NCBI GenBank assembly: GCA_014529385.2
Contig: CM043969.1
Location: forward strand, 17,371,446-17,435,445
DNA length: 64,000 nt
Direction of reading: 5' to 3'
Origin: Adiantum capillus-veneris
Taxonomy: Eukaryota; Streptophyta; Polypodiopsida; Polypodiales; Pteridaceae
A program made the position numbers and the translations under genes. Of the stretch, positions 42,953 to 57,740 are shown in pieces. Position 1 is the stretch's first letter, and every line of letters begins with the position of its first letter. Under the pieces are notes generated by a model. The model saw only the letters and a list, made by a program, of their open reading frames with translations, was not told the origin of the DNA and ran no database searches.

Positions 42953-44672
42953 TCAACCAGCCTTCTTAAAGTTCAAGAGTGAAGATTTTAAATCCACCAA
43001 GCTTTGCTCAAAGAGATGCAGAAATGGATGAGAAAATCCTAGTACTGAGTCGACTACAACACCTTGTAAAATAACACCAACAGCTTCTCCATCTTGAGGA
43101 TATGATTTGGCAGGTAACACTAGTTGCTTATTGATTGTAGATTGTCTTCCGCATGAGTAGCATAATGGGTTGCTAGCTTGGCGGCTTACATTCAGACCTT
43201 TGCACGTGCCACAAGAGAACTCCACATCCAAGCTGTTCACACTCACAATCTCCAAAGTTCCAAACACCTACCAATTTCACATTTATCAATGAGGATTCTA
43301 ACGATTTTTAATTGATATGCAATAAAAAATTTACCTTCTTCCCAAAGCCTAAATTCGAGACTTGTTTATGCAAGTAGTCTTGGAAGACATCAGCCAATGA
43401 AGGAGGCAATGGACATAAGATTGTAGCATCGACAACACTTAGAGTGTTCGACAGGTGCTTGAAAACGTTGATGTTACGAGCAACACAAGTGTAGAATCCC
43501 TTTTCTTTGACCTCATTTACCATAAGTTGATAATCGAGGCGCCGGGTTGGGACAAACAAAAGCTGCCATAAAAAAAATCTTAGAAAAAGGATACACACTA
43601 TAAATTTTAAGGATGGGAGACACTTACACTAGCTCGATCGCTTGTTGACGGCCCATCAACAATAGTCAATCGAAAACTAGGAGTACCGTCACTTCTAGTT
43701 GCATTCTCTGTTTTGACGACAATGAACGCAACAGTTGCCACTGACTCGTTAGAATTAGAACTTTGGGCCAATAGCTCTTTGATCTTATGTTCTAGATAAA
43801 GGTAGAGGCAACACTCGAAAGGCTCTCCCTTAACAACCAAACTAGTTGCATTAGCGTACAAAGCCCACACGCAGGTACCACCGTCTTTTGCAACAGCTCT
43901 TTTTACACATGCCCCCTCGATGCGCACATAATCATGGACAGCAAAGGCCTCAATAAAGTCTGAGAGGTATATCTCAGTCACAACAAAAGTCACAGTATGG
44001 AGAGATTGTCTATCAAGGAGGTCTGCACGTAGGTATCTACCAAATTTAGATTTGGGTATTTTATAAGTACCATACTTACAGAGCACTTTGCCTTCAAATG
44101 CAAATCTAAAATTTGCAGTCTCTGACAGCTTGGAGATAGCTAGGTTTCTTAGGGCAGGGGTTATGGCTAGCTGTGAAGAGAAAGATTCAACATTAAGCTC
44201 ATCTTTCTCTTCGCGTATATTTTTTATCAAAGGGGACGAGAATGAGGTATCTGCCAAGCACCTAGTCGCCTTACCTAAAAAAAACCATTGGTGTGAGCAA
44301 AATACTCTAACGATCAACAGAGAAAACAGTAAACATTACCTCTAACTGCGAGCAAGGCCTTTCTTATAGCTGAAGAAGAGGCTTTATTCAACTTTCCTCT
44401 TGGGCTAAGTTTTTGTTGTGCGGGGAAGATTCAGAGATTTGGTTGGGGTTTCGAGACAAAGGTGAAAATTCAGTAGCAGTGCTACACTTGGTACTCTCAA
44501 GAAGCTCTACTTCCAACGAAGGTGCTTCTACACGCTCAGGCTCAAACAATGCCTCATCAAAACTAAGATCTACAAACATATGCTCATGTCAATGCTCAAG
44601 ATCACATGCTCAAGGTAATCACAACTCAAATAAAATCTTGTTAACGTACTCACCCTTCATGGGAGTATCCAT
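42953..44672 (-). pseudogene. Helitron RPA1-like single-strand DNA-binding protein, five exons
   Basis: Exons by splice signals and reading phase: 44672-44654, 44569-44340, 44274-43628, 43562-43335, 43267-42953. Introns are 65-84 bp with GT donors (GTGAGT, GTAATG, GTAAGT, GTAAAT) and AG acceptors. The product starts MDTPMKDLSFDEALFEPE. Exon 3 holds an OB-fold like RPA1 DNA-binding domains (KYGTYKIPKSKFGRYLRADL, then VHDYVRIEGACV). Exon 5 has a CGTC-CYSC zinc ribbon as in the RPA1 C-terminal domain. One frameshift lies in exon 2. The TGA at 42955-42953 may be premature, since similarity could extend to a stop near 42907. Such proteins probably coat single-stranded transposition intermediates. 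Not intact. Confidence 0.75.
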
Positions 44673-46235
44673 TGTATGAGGTATATAAACTAGAATTGCA
44701 AGCAACTATGAGCAAGAAGAGCTTAGGCCTCAAGAAAGCATATGTATATTGTGCAAGGAATAGTTATATATATAGAAGCTGCATGAAAGGCAGAGGAGAG
44801 GAGTAGTGCATATGTTTCTATAATGAGAGCCACTGCCTCACGTTCAACATAGAAGCCAAGACAAGAGAGATTGGAATAAAATGATGCAATACCTTTTCAT
44901 TAATGAGATGATACATTTCACATTTTCAAAGTAAGAGCACGTTTTTTGAAGCAACTTTATTACCCAACTTGGTGACATTGAAAGTAAGTTGTAATTATTT
45001 TATTCTTTTTAAAAGAGTAAGTTAATATCTCACAATAAACTCTGAATAAAAAGACATTATAGTCAACAAATATATACCAGTACTGTGTATTTATCATGGC
45101 ATACGTGTTTAGTTTAAAAGATTTTAAAATTATCAATAGTTTCAATAAAATAAATTTAGAAATATTATTTATAATATTAAAAGCTCGACTGCATTAAAAG
45201 AACCGAGTTTTATTCAAAACCCTAATCTTTTAATAAATAGAACATGTTTCTCAAAAATAATATAAACCTGTCTATTTTATAATATTAAAATTAAGATTGT
45301 GTACAATAATATTTTCTTAGTTTTGATCAATATTTAATGGGAAGCTATAATACCAAAGAGACTATTTTACTCAAAGATTCTATACTAAGTTTCAAAACAA
45401 ATTAGCAACAAAATAGACTTCATAAGAAATTACTAAACAAAATTATCCACAAGAGCAATTAAATTTGACCTGACATTTGTCTTTCCCTATCCCATAAGCT
45501 CAGAACAGAATACCCAACATGAAGGATGTATATCCATAGTTGGGTATATAGTAATCTTCACAGCTTATCCAAAATCCCCGTTAAACTGAAAATAAGCCAA
45601 ATAAAAGGCTCTATTCCTTTGCCTGAAGAGGCATAACAAAAATACTTTACTTTACAACGCAGTAACTTGACTCATGCTACATACAAAGCTAACCATAAAG
45701 AAAACAGCAGGGGATCGAAACAAGGCTACTAATCTCACATCACCATGAAAGTAATTATATAAAAAACATAACCAATTTTAAGCATCGCAGATGCTCACAG
45801 AAGTCTAAAAGGCATATTTTTTTATTGATCCAAGATTTTCCTTGCAAAATTGAGAGATGAAAGTAGATATTCTTGATAACTTAAATACTTCTCGTCACTC
45901 AACTTAATCAGAAAATCATCCTGAATTTAGCAACTAGTGCATACAAGAAAAGCCATGAGCTTCTTAGCCGCAAACCAGAATTGAGCATGGTGTTAGAGCT
46001 GTACAATTAGCCAAGGTAATGGCCTGAGATCGACAACATGTGAGTAGGTACCCCAGAAACTTTCATCAACGAATCTGCAGAGTCAAAGCAGACGATTGGT
46101 ATAATAGATAACAAGAATAATCAAATCCGAATGTACTCAAGACTTTGAACACCAAAAGAACAACCAAACCAGAAGTAAATAAATAAAGAAAGAGACATGA
46201 AGCAGAGCCAAAGATATAGGCCCCAGTCCATACCC
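44673..46235. other. AT-rich unassigned sequence
   Basis: The first part is the upstream region of the Helitron RPA gene. A TATATATATA run near 44767 could serve as its TATA box, and the Helitron 5' terminus must lie not far beyond. The rest is AT-rich with no gene I can recognise. Confidence 0.45.
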
Positions 46236-46425
46236 GAAACCTCAACATTATGTAACCTATTATCTAAAGGCAATAATTAGTGAAGTTAACATCAAATTAA
46301 ATCTGCTCACATCATCCCAGCCCTTATGAGAAAACCTCAACATTATGTAACCTATTATCTAAAGGCAATAATTAGTGAAGTTAACATCAAATTATTTTGC
46401 TCACATCGTCCCAGCCCTTCTGAGC
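46236..46425 (+). repeat. 95-bp tandem duplication
   Basis: Units 46236-46330 and 46331-46425 share AAACCTCAACATTATGTAAC and the CATCCCAGCCCTT-type end, with few differences. Confidence 0.9.
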
Positions 46426-47280
<855 letters not shown>

Positions 47281-48899
47281 TTTTGTGCGCATAGTGGTCA
47301 CATTCCCCACCACTTTAATCATTCCACAAAACGGTGCTTGATTAAAAACCACAAAATGAACATAAAAAATTAAAAAAATATTTTAGTCAGCAAAAAGAGA
47401 AGTGATCTCTATAGCCTTTGCCCTTTGGGCAGGCCAAAAAAGAGCTCCCTAGCTCGTGTAGTTCAACTTGAGCCTTATTTGGTATTTTTTGTGCATTGCT
47501 CTTACATTTGGCCTTACCATTTTTAGCATATTTTCATGGGTCCACCTCATCGGCAAGCTTTTATTGTGTCTCTCTCTCTCTCCTGCCCACATGACTCCTC
47601 CCCTTGTCCTTTGTCCACTTTGAATTGCTCTCTTGGCCGCCCACTTTGTCCGGCTTGGCTTGGTCTTGGAACTACCTTCCACTTTCCTCATGACCCCTCC
47701 CCATTGCAATAGCGAGGTCTCTATGGGGGGGTGCTTTACCTTCACCTTCAAAAGATGGGGTCCCAACGGGCTCGCGAGACTAGCCCCTATGGGCTGCCAC
47801 ATCAGCAGACGAGCAGAGCTGCCAGACGACCCGTTCGAACGCCGTCCACCGCCAGCGCGCTACCTGACAGGCCCTTCGCCACCGACAACCACCAAAATCC
47901 ACCCCTGGCACCCAATGAACCTCTACAATGCACACGAGGAGCACTGCAGCAGGGATGACATAGCCACAAAGAGAGGTCTCTCTCTCTAGCTCGATACCCA
48001 ATACACTGCTTGCGCTCTACACTAAAAAGCCCAAGCTTTTTCGGCCCCGCATGGTATATGGGTTCAAACGGGCACCACGTGGTAGTATCGGGTCGCCTCC
48101 ACCCATTAGACTCCTTTAAATTCCCTATATGAGCCTCTAAAAAACTCCCTTTTTTGCCACCTTCAAGTGCTTACAACTTCTTGTTCCAAGGCCCGATACC
48201 CAAGCCGTAAGTCCTGGCCAAAACCTCACCACACCGACTTCACCTCATATAAATCCTGCTATTCTTAGACTTTCTTGAGTCCACCTATCAAGGGCGCAAG
48301 AATGGAAAATAGTCATCTTGCACCCTTCCTCGGGCAAACACACCTAACTTCCTCTATCCATAACTTGGAAACGGCGACTCCGTTTGACGATCCATCAAAT
48401 CCCATTGGCTCTACACATCATACACTATGTTCTTGAACTTTGACAAGTGCGAAAAATTGCCAGATGGCACGACTCCCCAAGCAATCAAAGTGGCCCAGAA
48501 CCGGCACCGACATAAATTCAAACCCTCATATCTTGATATCCGTGACTCAAATTGCCAATCTGAAAAGACCAGCAGGCTCCATAAATCAAGCACTATGCAT
48601 CAATCCATTGAAATCGGCTCAAACTACGTGGTACCATCTGTCATGTCCGTCTTAGATCTGAAATACACTACACCCTCAAATTCAAATATTTTGGGCTCTG
48701 TAGCTCTGTTTGATGAACCGTCTGGACCTGCTTCTTCAACAACTCAAGGTCTACATTTCCAGGCAAAAGTGCTGCACCTCAAACCTATTTGATCTTCCAT
48801 CCAAAATAGCCCTTTTTGGAGCCCTTCTTGGCCTATAAACCGGCTTAGCCATACACATCCGCTGCTACCAGTCTACCAAGGATCTTTGTAGCTTCTCTC
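47281..48899. other. Unassigned sequence
   Basis: Several open frames of 60-121 codons exist on both strands but none shows a known domain. A CCTATATGAGCC-type box near 48123 and a CTATAAACC box near 48833 resemble LTR promoters, so this may be old LTR sequence linked to the copia fragment that follows. Confidence 0.35.
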
Positions 48900-49265
48900 G
48901 CTCTTTGCTGTGCATCTGACAGCCTGCACTTACCTGCCCATGCCATCTTCTATGGTCGACCAACTTTGGGTACATTAGTGTGCTACTTATGTACTTGATA
49001 GGTGTCCTACCAAAGCCTTGCAATTTATGATTTCTTACAGAGCATGGTAGGATAAGAAGCAATCTATTGATCACATGCACATTTTCGATTGTTTAGCTTA
49101 TGCTTTGATTCCACAAATATAACACAAAAATTGGATGATAAGGCAATCAATTGCATTTTTGTTGGTTACAGTCTTGAAATCAAAGGTTACAGGTTATACA
49201 AACAAAACATACCTTGGTTTCACGAGATGTTGTATTTGTGGAAGATTGTTGTGCATGTATGTCGC
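48900..49265 (+). pseudogene. Copia integrase C-terminal fragment
   Basis: In shifting frames the + strand reads VLDRCPTKAL, SIDHMHIFDCLAYALIP, then AINCIFVGYSLEIKGYRLY and SRDVVFVEDC. These are the ordered motifs at the end of a copia integrase (NRCPT, HLRVFGC-type, FVGYS, SRDVVF). No other part of this element is nearby. Confidence 0.7.
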
Positions 49266-51216
49266 ACGTGTCAATGCAAGGAACTTGTCGATATACCGCG
49301 TGCGAGCCACAAATGGCTCCAAGCACACAACAAGCCTAAACTAGTAAGCTCAAAGATGACGATGGTGTGTCACTCACCGCTCTACGCTTGCTTCGTGGAG
49401 GATTCCTCGCCGCGAAGAAGAGGGAGACGCCGCTACGCCGCACTCAACCGCCTCGCCGCCGTCGTGCCGCCGCAATGCTCGATCGCACTCTCTCTCTCTC
49501 TCTTTCTCACGCATACACACACACACAAGGAGATGAAGAAGAAGAAGATGGAGATGGAGCAAGAGCACTCTTCAATTGCACAAATGAGAGAATGAGTGAA
49601 TTTTAGGTTTAGTTGACTTTTATATGAGCTTGCCCCATTCACACTTGGGCGCCCATGCTTAGCCAACTAATCCCTTAAATGTTCCAGTTAGAGTGCGCCT
49701 CTCATCGGCGATCACTCTTACCCTTTTCCTATTGGCCCGACAAGCCCAGTACCTAACTCTACCAAGTAAATAATACAATGTCCGTCGTAAGTGATATGGT
49801 GTTCGTGAGCCGTGAGGGTTAACATGCCCTTCTTCCTGATGTAGATTCTGTCCTTGGAAGCTATTGAGTTGAAGCTCGTTCATCGAGGTGGAAGAGCATC
49901 TGAGATAAATGTCCTTAGCCTCCTTCAGTCACTGCAAAATCAAACAACATTGGCACAGTAATTGCATTCTCATAAGCAATTAAAAAGCATATGCAGTTGT
50001 AGGCAAACAATGTGATTGGTAACATAATTTTAAACCATTTGTCAAGAATAAACATTAAATTGGAATATAATCAAATGCATAAACAGATGTAAAGGTAAAA
50101 ATTAAACAAGTCTGGGGTACTAATTTAACGGTCGAAAGGTACTAGAGATCGACTATTAATACCATGGGTAAGCTTCTTAATTTTTTCTCTGGTCAATTAA
50201 GTTGTTTAATCGCGAGAGCCAAGTATTTCATGTTCGAGAACTGACTAGAGGCTATACCTAGAAGACCTTGTAGTTAAGCTACGATAAAAGGAATTTCTCA
50301 TGAAATCATCGCCTGACTGATTACTTTTTCTTTGACCCCCCAAAGTCTTTTCACATTGTTTCAATTTTGATGTGTGTGCTTATTTTGTATGCCTTGGGTT
50401 TTTTGCTTTTCAAGGAAAAGCTCCCACACTGGGAACATCTAGGGCTCTAGTACCATAGCCGATACATGTGAGTGAAGTACCAAATCAAGCTGAGATTTCT
50501 CTTCCAGCTTAAGATTTTACATTATGGCACTTTGATTTTTTTTGTTTGTTCGTCTTCAGCATTTTAATTTTGTAACTTTGGGGGGTCATATAACATTGTT
50601 ACCCTCCCCAGGCTCATCACACTAGTAAACTCCCTTTATAATACTTTAAGCTAAAGGTCAATAGGGACTAAGCCCACTAGAAAGCCCTAGTACATTTCAC
50701 ACAATGCTGCCTAAATCGGATTAAGAACCTAAGTAACCATTGATTATTAGGAAGGCATTCCCCATGGTATTAAGAGAAGATCTTTAACGCCTAGCTTGGT
50801 CAAACTAGCTTAGTCAGACTGCTTGATTTTTAAGCGTACACAAGTGATTATGAAAAAAATTACATTGAATTAAATGTTTGATACTAAGCAAATGTGTTGA
50901 ATATTATGCTACCAATCACAGTTAAAGAATACAATCATAGATGCAAAAAAGATAAGGGGCAATGCTAATGGACAAGAAACACCTGTTTGTGTTGATGGTC
51001 GCGCTTGATTTGAAGTGTAAACGAGAGAAAGATTCCATGAAGGTCCAAATCCTAACAACAGCAACACATTCCTGTACACACTAGGAAACACAAAGAACAC
51101 CTCTAGGAGGCATATCAGTGGGAAAAAAGAACTTTGCTAATCACTCAACTCTAAACCAGAAACACTCTATCGTACGAATCCTACCTACCCTCCATCACTA
51201 CAGTTTCTGTTTTATG
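49266..51216. other. Unassigned sequence
   Basis: A CT/CA-rich patch lies at 49485-49530 and a GAAGAAGAAGAAG tract follows. The minus-strand frame 49883-49659 (MNELQLNSFQGQNLHQEEG...) and other short frames are unrecognised. From 49920 the sequence is AT-rich without visible genes. Confidence 0.4.
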
Positions 51217-51220
51217 ACGT

Positions 51221-53318
<2,098 letters not shown>

Positions 53319-53324
53319 TATTCT

Positions 53325-53338
53325 TGGTGAACCCGACG
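53325..53338 (+). other. Primer-binding site candidate, not Met tRNA
   Basis: TGGTGAACCCGACG lies 6 nt after the 5' LTR. It starts with the TGG expected for pairing with a tRNA CCA end. I do not assign the tRNA. Confidence 0.5.
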
Positions 53339-53367
53339 CAAACAAGCCGGGGTGAGAGTACATAAAG

Positions 53368-55710
53368 ATGGTTAGCAAAGTGGAGTAGCTATATGCTGAA
53401 ATGAAAGAGCTTGAAGACAGATGCAAATGGCTTGAAGAAGAAGACCGGATTCAAAAAGCGATTGAAAGCACTATGCAATCCGTATATAATGAGCTTAATA
53501 TATTCGAAGGCTATGATCCAGAAGGATATCTTGAGTGCTATGTGACAGAGATGAGGCTTCAAGAAATTCCAGAAGCTCGGATGATTGCAGCATTTGTTGA
53601 ACTTGTGAGTGATGATTTCAAGCACCAAGTTCAAGACTATGCAAGTGTATATGCAAGCAACTGGGGTGAGTTTTCTACAGCTATAACACAGGTATGCTTG
53701 GAACATCAAGACCAAGAGATGGAGTAGAGTGGAAGTGGATGTGACGAGGTAGAGTTGGTGTCTCTTGTAAGCCATGCAAGTGTCAACACATCCATACAGG
53801 CCAATTTAGAAGCAGTAATAGATGCATATATTTTGCAAGATGCAAATTTATTGTATGTAGATGAAGCAGACATAGTGCAAGCTATTTATGCACGTTTGGG
53901 TCTTGTAACCTTTTTATCTCAAGATAATGACTTTCATGATGCTATCCAAGCGCCTGAAATGGCTCAAAGCGACTTAGAGGATGATGCAAACTCGTCGGCT
54001 ATGATAGATGATTTGGACGCTCCTTTTGATTCGTTTGAAGATGCACATGAGTGTATATACAAGGATGAGGATGCTATGGTTTTGACAGAGGATGTGAAGG
54101 GAAAACATGTGGAAGACGGCTATATTAGTGATTTGCTACAATCTACTTTTGAGCAAATCCAAGAACTTTTACCAAGTTTAGAAGAGCCGGATGCCTATAC
54201 TGAAGACATATACCAGGATGAAGAAGCCATTATCAATGCTTTCCTATGCGAGTTTGATGCATGTGGTACTACCCAAATGGATATGCCAAGCTGCAAAAGT
54301 GCTAATTTAGAGGGGGTGACTGAAAATTTCTTCCTTTGTGAGTATAGCTCTGCTAGTAGCATTGCGGATTGTGAAGTACCTCAGCTAGACGAGGTGGAAG
54401 AAGAGGAGTGCATTGACAGAGTAATATGTATGTCTTGTATATATGGGGTAGCAGATGTGATGCAGACGACTCATGAAATTGTGCCTTATTTTCAGCTAGA
54501 TGCAGCAAGCTTTCACAATTCCATAGTAGAGGAAGGAATGACAGATGTAGATTCTCTGCATGAGGATTGGGGTTCTACGGATGAAGCTATGAATCTTCAA
54601 GATTCACAAATCAAAGATAGAGAAGTGTTTGTTTATGCTATACAGGTTGAAGTGACATCAAAGGATAGAGTAGAAGAGCAAGAAACCTCTTGGGATATGG
54701 TCTGTGATTGGGGTGATATTTCTTATCTGTGTGAAGATGCAAATAAAGATGCTTGCCATAAAGTGCCTACTATACAGGGTTCTAAGAAATTCGGTTGCCT
54801 GCAGGTATGCAAACAATATCTGAGGCATGAAAGGGATTTAGGTCTTGTGTCACAGGGTATAAATTGCAAGCAGGTTTGTGAGCATCTATCTGCTATGGAT
54901 AGGAAGGGTATACATGGTGATTCCTTGAAGCAAGAAGAGGATGCTAGCTCTATGCTGACACCAGAGTCATGTAATGAAGAAGGGTTCTCCCTAGATGAGT
55001 GGAGACATGATTCAGTTGAAGATAATTTAGCGATGAGTCAAAAAGGAAGAAGGGGTGAAGATATTGTGTCAGAGACTAACTCCAAGGAGGTTTTTGAGCA
55101 GTCGGTTACAAGTGACCGGGAGCATACCTACCAGGATGATTTGGAAAGGGAATTAGACACCATATTTGAGAGGTATGCAAAGTTTTATGCTATAAAGCTG
55201 GAGAGGTATTTGGTAAAAGGTGAGAGAATTGATGAGAGGTTTACCATGCACATTTCTGAGGTTTCTCTCGATGTTGAGAAAGGCTATCTAGAGGATTCTT
55301 TTGAGAAGGAAGATGCAGATTCAGACTTCTATGCGAAAGAGGTACATATGGATTTATAGGTTGGTCAGAAGGTTGAAGTGCACTTTCAAAAATCTTTCAA
55401 GTATATTACACGAAGCCTGGAAGTGTTTTTTGAAGAGGAGGATGAGGAACTTATGTCTCTACGTCATGAAGATTTTGCGCATAGTGGAGATTTGTTACAG
55501 ATGTTTTGGAGACAGATGTATATAACAATTCCTTCTGATCTGAGAGCAATTAAAATATGCGGAGAATCTCAATGCTTAGTACAATACAAGTTTTTGAGTT
55601 ACCCATATGATCCTGGAGGAGGTCAAGGGATGACAGGGGATACAATTGCTTTCACAAGTTACCATGAGGTTGGCACATGCCGGAGGATGTGCAGGTTTAG
55701 AGGGGGTGGA
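53368..55710 (+). pseudogene. Gag-like acidic ORF of the second pol-less element
   Basis: One frame from ATG 53368 (MVSKVE) stays open for about 780 codons to the start of the 3' LTR except for three TAG codons at 53386-53388, 53725-53727 and 55357-55359. The first part (about 53401-53720) has a gag-like layout: a charged coiled-coil start, then FEGYDPEGYLECYVTEMRLQ and SNWGEFSTAITQ, resembling the capsid region of plant retrotransposon gag. The rest is long, very rich in Asp and Glu and of no family I know, with no zinc knuckle. All three stops are amber, which can arise from CAG by one C-to-T change; read-through cannot be excluded. Confidence 0.6.
55699..55710 (+). other. Polypurine tract candidate
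   Basis: AGAGGGGGTGGA lies directly before the 3' LTR start. Confidence 0.7.
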
Positions 55711-56879
55711 TGTCGTGTTGTGACACGTACATAGTGAGAACGCATGCTACAAGATCTATCTTGTATTTTTTTAGATACATAATTATATTTCTTATAGTGT
55801 ACATATACATATTTAAGTATAATAATAAGCCTTCAATCTCATCCTATTATTTTTCTCAAGGGTAACATATGCTTACTTTACCATCAGAAAATACTATGGG
55901 AAAAGCATCAATAGCTCCGCCTCTTTAACTTGGGGCAAAAAGCATTGATTTTTTATTTCTACTATTTCATTATCATCTCACACCCTAGCTAGATCCTATA
56001 TCTAGGGTAAACTCCAATATATATATATTCTATGTATTTTTTATACTTTTCTTATATTTCTTTTTAAATAGCTACTAGGAGAGAATCAAATCCTAGTGGG
56101 ACACTAGGTGGCATGATTTCAAAGATACACTTATTTTAATGCATTATTGCAAGCATGATTACAAAACTTTGTCAAGGAGCAATGTCATGCTTTCATATGG
56201 CATGAGGTGTCCTTTGGAATTAAATGAAAGTCTAGGCTAAGGAGACCACATGAAGACTTTTGCTGCCATAAATGGACCCTATTTTGATGATTTTTTTACA
56301 CAAGGTTCCAATCCGAATTGGAAAACGATTTTAAAATGAAAATCGTTGCTAATGAGCTGAAGTTTTTTCCCATATTTTTACTTTTTTATTTGGAGCCACG
56401 GTTGAGGAGATATGATCAAAATACTGTACCCCAGTCTGCCCACATCATGCAGGGACAGCTCATTTCCAACTTTTTCAATTCCTGTTCACACTGGCTCCTC
56501 TCTTCTTGTGTAAACCCTTGTGGGTTCCCTTCACCTATAAAAGGGGACCTCTTCTTCCTTGGAACGAAGGCAAGCATTCAAGCCATTGATGAGAGGAATT
56601 CTTGAGGGAGTGAGTGGTAATGCCTAATTGTACTTAGCCATTAACATAAGCCCAAGCCTACACTTTCTCCTAGAGGGAGACTAGCCATTCTTGCAACAAG
56701 CTAACCTTGGAAGATCAACTCTAATCAAAGAAGGTCTTGCACTTGGTGTATCAATCAAAGTGGAATTATCCACTCTTCTTCTCTCTCCCATCAATAATGG
56801 TGCCGAAGGGTTTCAAGTAAGATGTGTTCTACATTGATGTTTTCTTGATTTCTTGTTGTTTTCATTTTCATCTCTAATC

Positions 56880-56921
<42 letters not shown>

Positions 56922-57736
56922 AATCTCATATCCTTAACCAAACCTACCTCTCTCATTCTTAGTAATTCATCCTCTCTAGGTTCTCTTGCTACAGGTACAT
57001 CTCTCCCCGCAGTATCCTTATTGCCTACGGGCAAGAATAGGGCTTGGGAGGGAAACTTCTCATCTCTTCACTTCTCTCATATCTACATTTCTCACATACT
57101 ATCCTAGATGAATAACCCACATGATGATCATTTCTATCGCTTTCACTCTATACGATCTATTAGAATTAACGTATGGATTAGCCGTAAAATACACTTTCAA
57201 CAACGTATAGTGTTTCTCTTCGGCCCTGAAAGGCTCAATGAAATACTTCTATCACCGGATCCCATCATACTACCTCTCATAGACTATAATTTTTCTTTTG
57301 ATGTAAGCGTAGTTATCTTGCTATGAACCAAGAGGATTTGTACACACAATTAATCCCAATCACTAGACAAAATATATATATTATGGCAAGCACAAAACTA
57401 CAATTCCAAAGAAAAATTCGTAGCCTATTTGTTCAGCCAAGATTGAATGCCATTAACTCATCCATTAACCCTTTCATATTACCCATGATACGATATGACC
57501 ATAGCCTTGATGTTTTCATCTTCGTATTGTTTTGACATTCTCTTTTGCGTTCTTTCTTTGTGTGTGTGAGTGCAAGAGAGAAAGAGTGAGTCTTCTTTAA
57601 TTGCACTTCTTTCCAAACCCTATTCTTCATGGCATCTATGGTTTAACTCCTTCATATAGTTTTTGTTGAGTTCTCTCACAAACTCTCACAGCCATAAGCC
57701 CGGTGCTTTCCTGGCAAGACCGCAAATTTCTCGACA
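55711..57736 (+). repeat. 3' LTR of the second pol-less element
   Basis: 2,026 bp, shorter than the 5' LTR mostly because the CA tract is missing and the TA tract is shorter. Confidence 0.92.
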
Positions 57737-57740
57737 ACGT

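Larger units (their letters stand above)
31777..44672 (-). mobile_element. Helitron of Helentron type (RPA + Rep/helicase + endonuclease), inactive
   Basis: On the minus strand an RPA-like gene (44672-42953) is followed by a Rep/PIF1-helicase (about 42892-32400) whose C-terminus runs in frame into an exonuclease-endonuclease-phosphatase (EEP) domain (about 32450-31777). HUH-type Rep, two-tyrosine motif and helicase motifs identify a rolling-circle Helitron. A fused EEP endonuclease is the mark of the Helentron/Helitron2 lineage, whereas typical plant Helitrons lack it. A copia element (33307-38869) splits the helicase. Frameshifts and stops also break it. The exact termini were not found, so the limits given are those of coding homology. 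Confidence 0.85.

Noticed and set aside
47449-48792. Host genes in open frames of 70-121 codons
   Set aside because: Frames on both strands overlap, show no domains, and look like chance openings in moderately GC-rich DNA.
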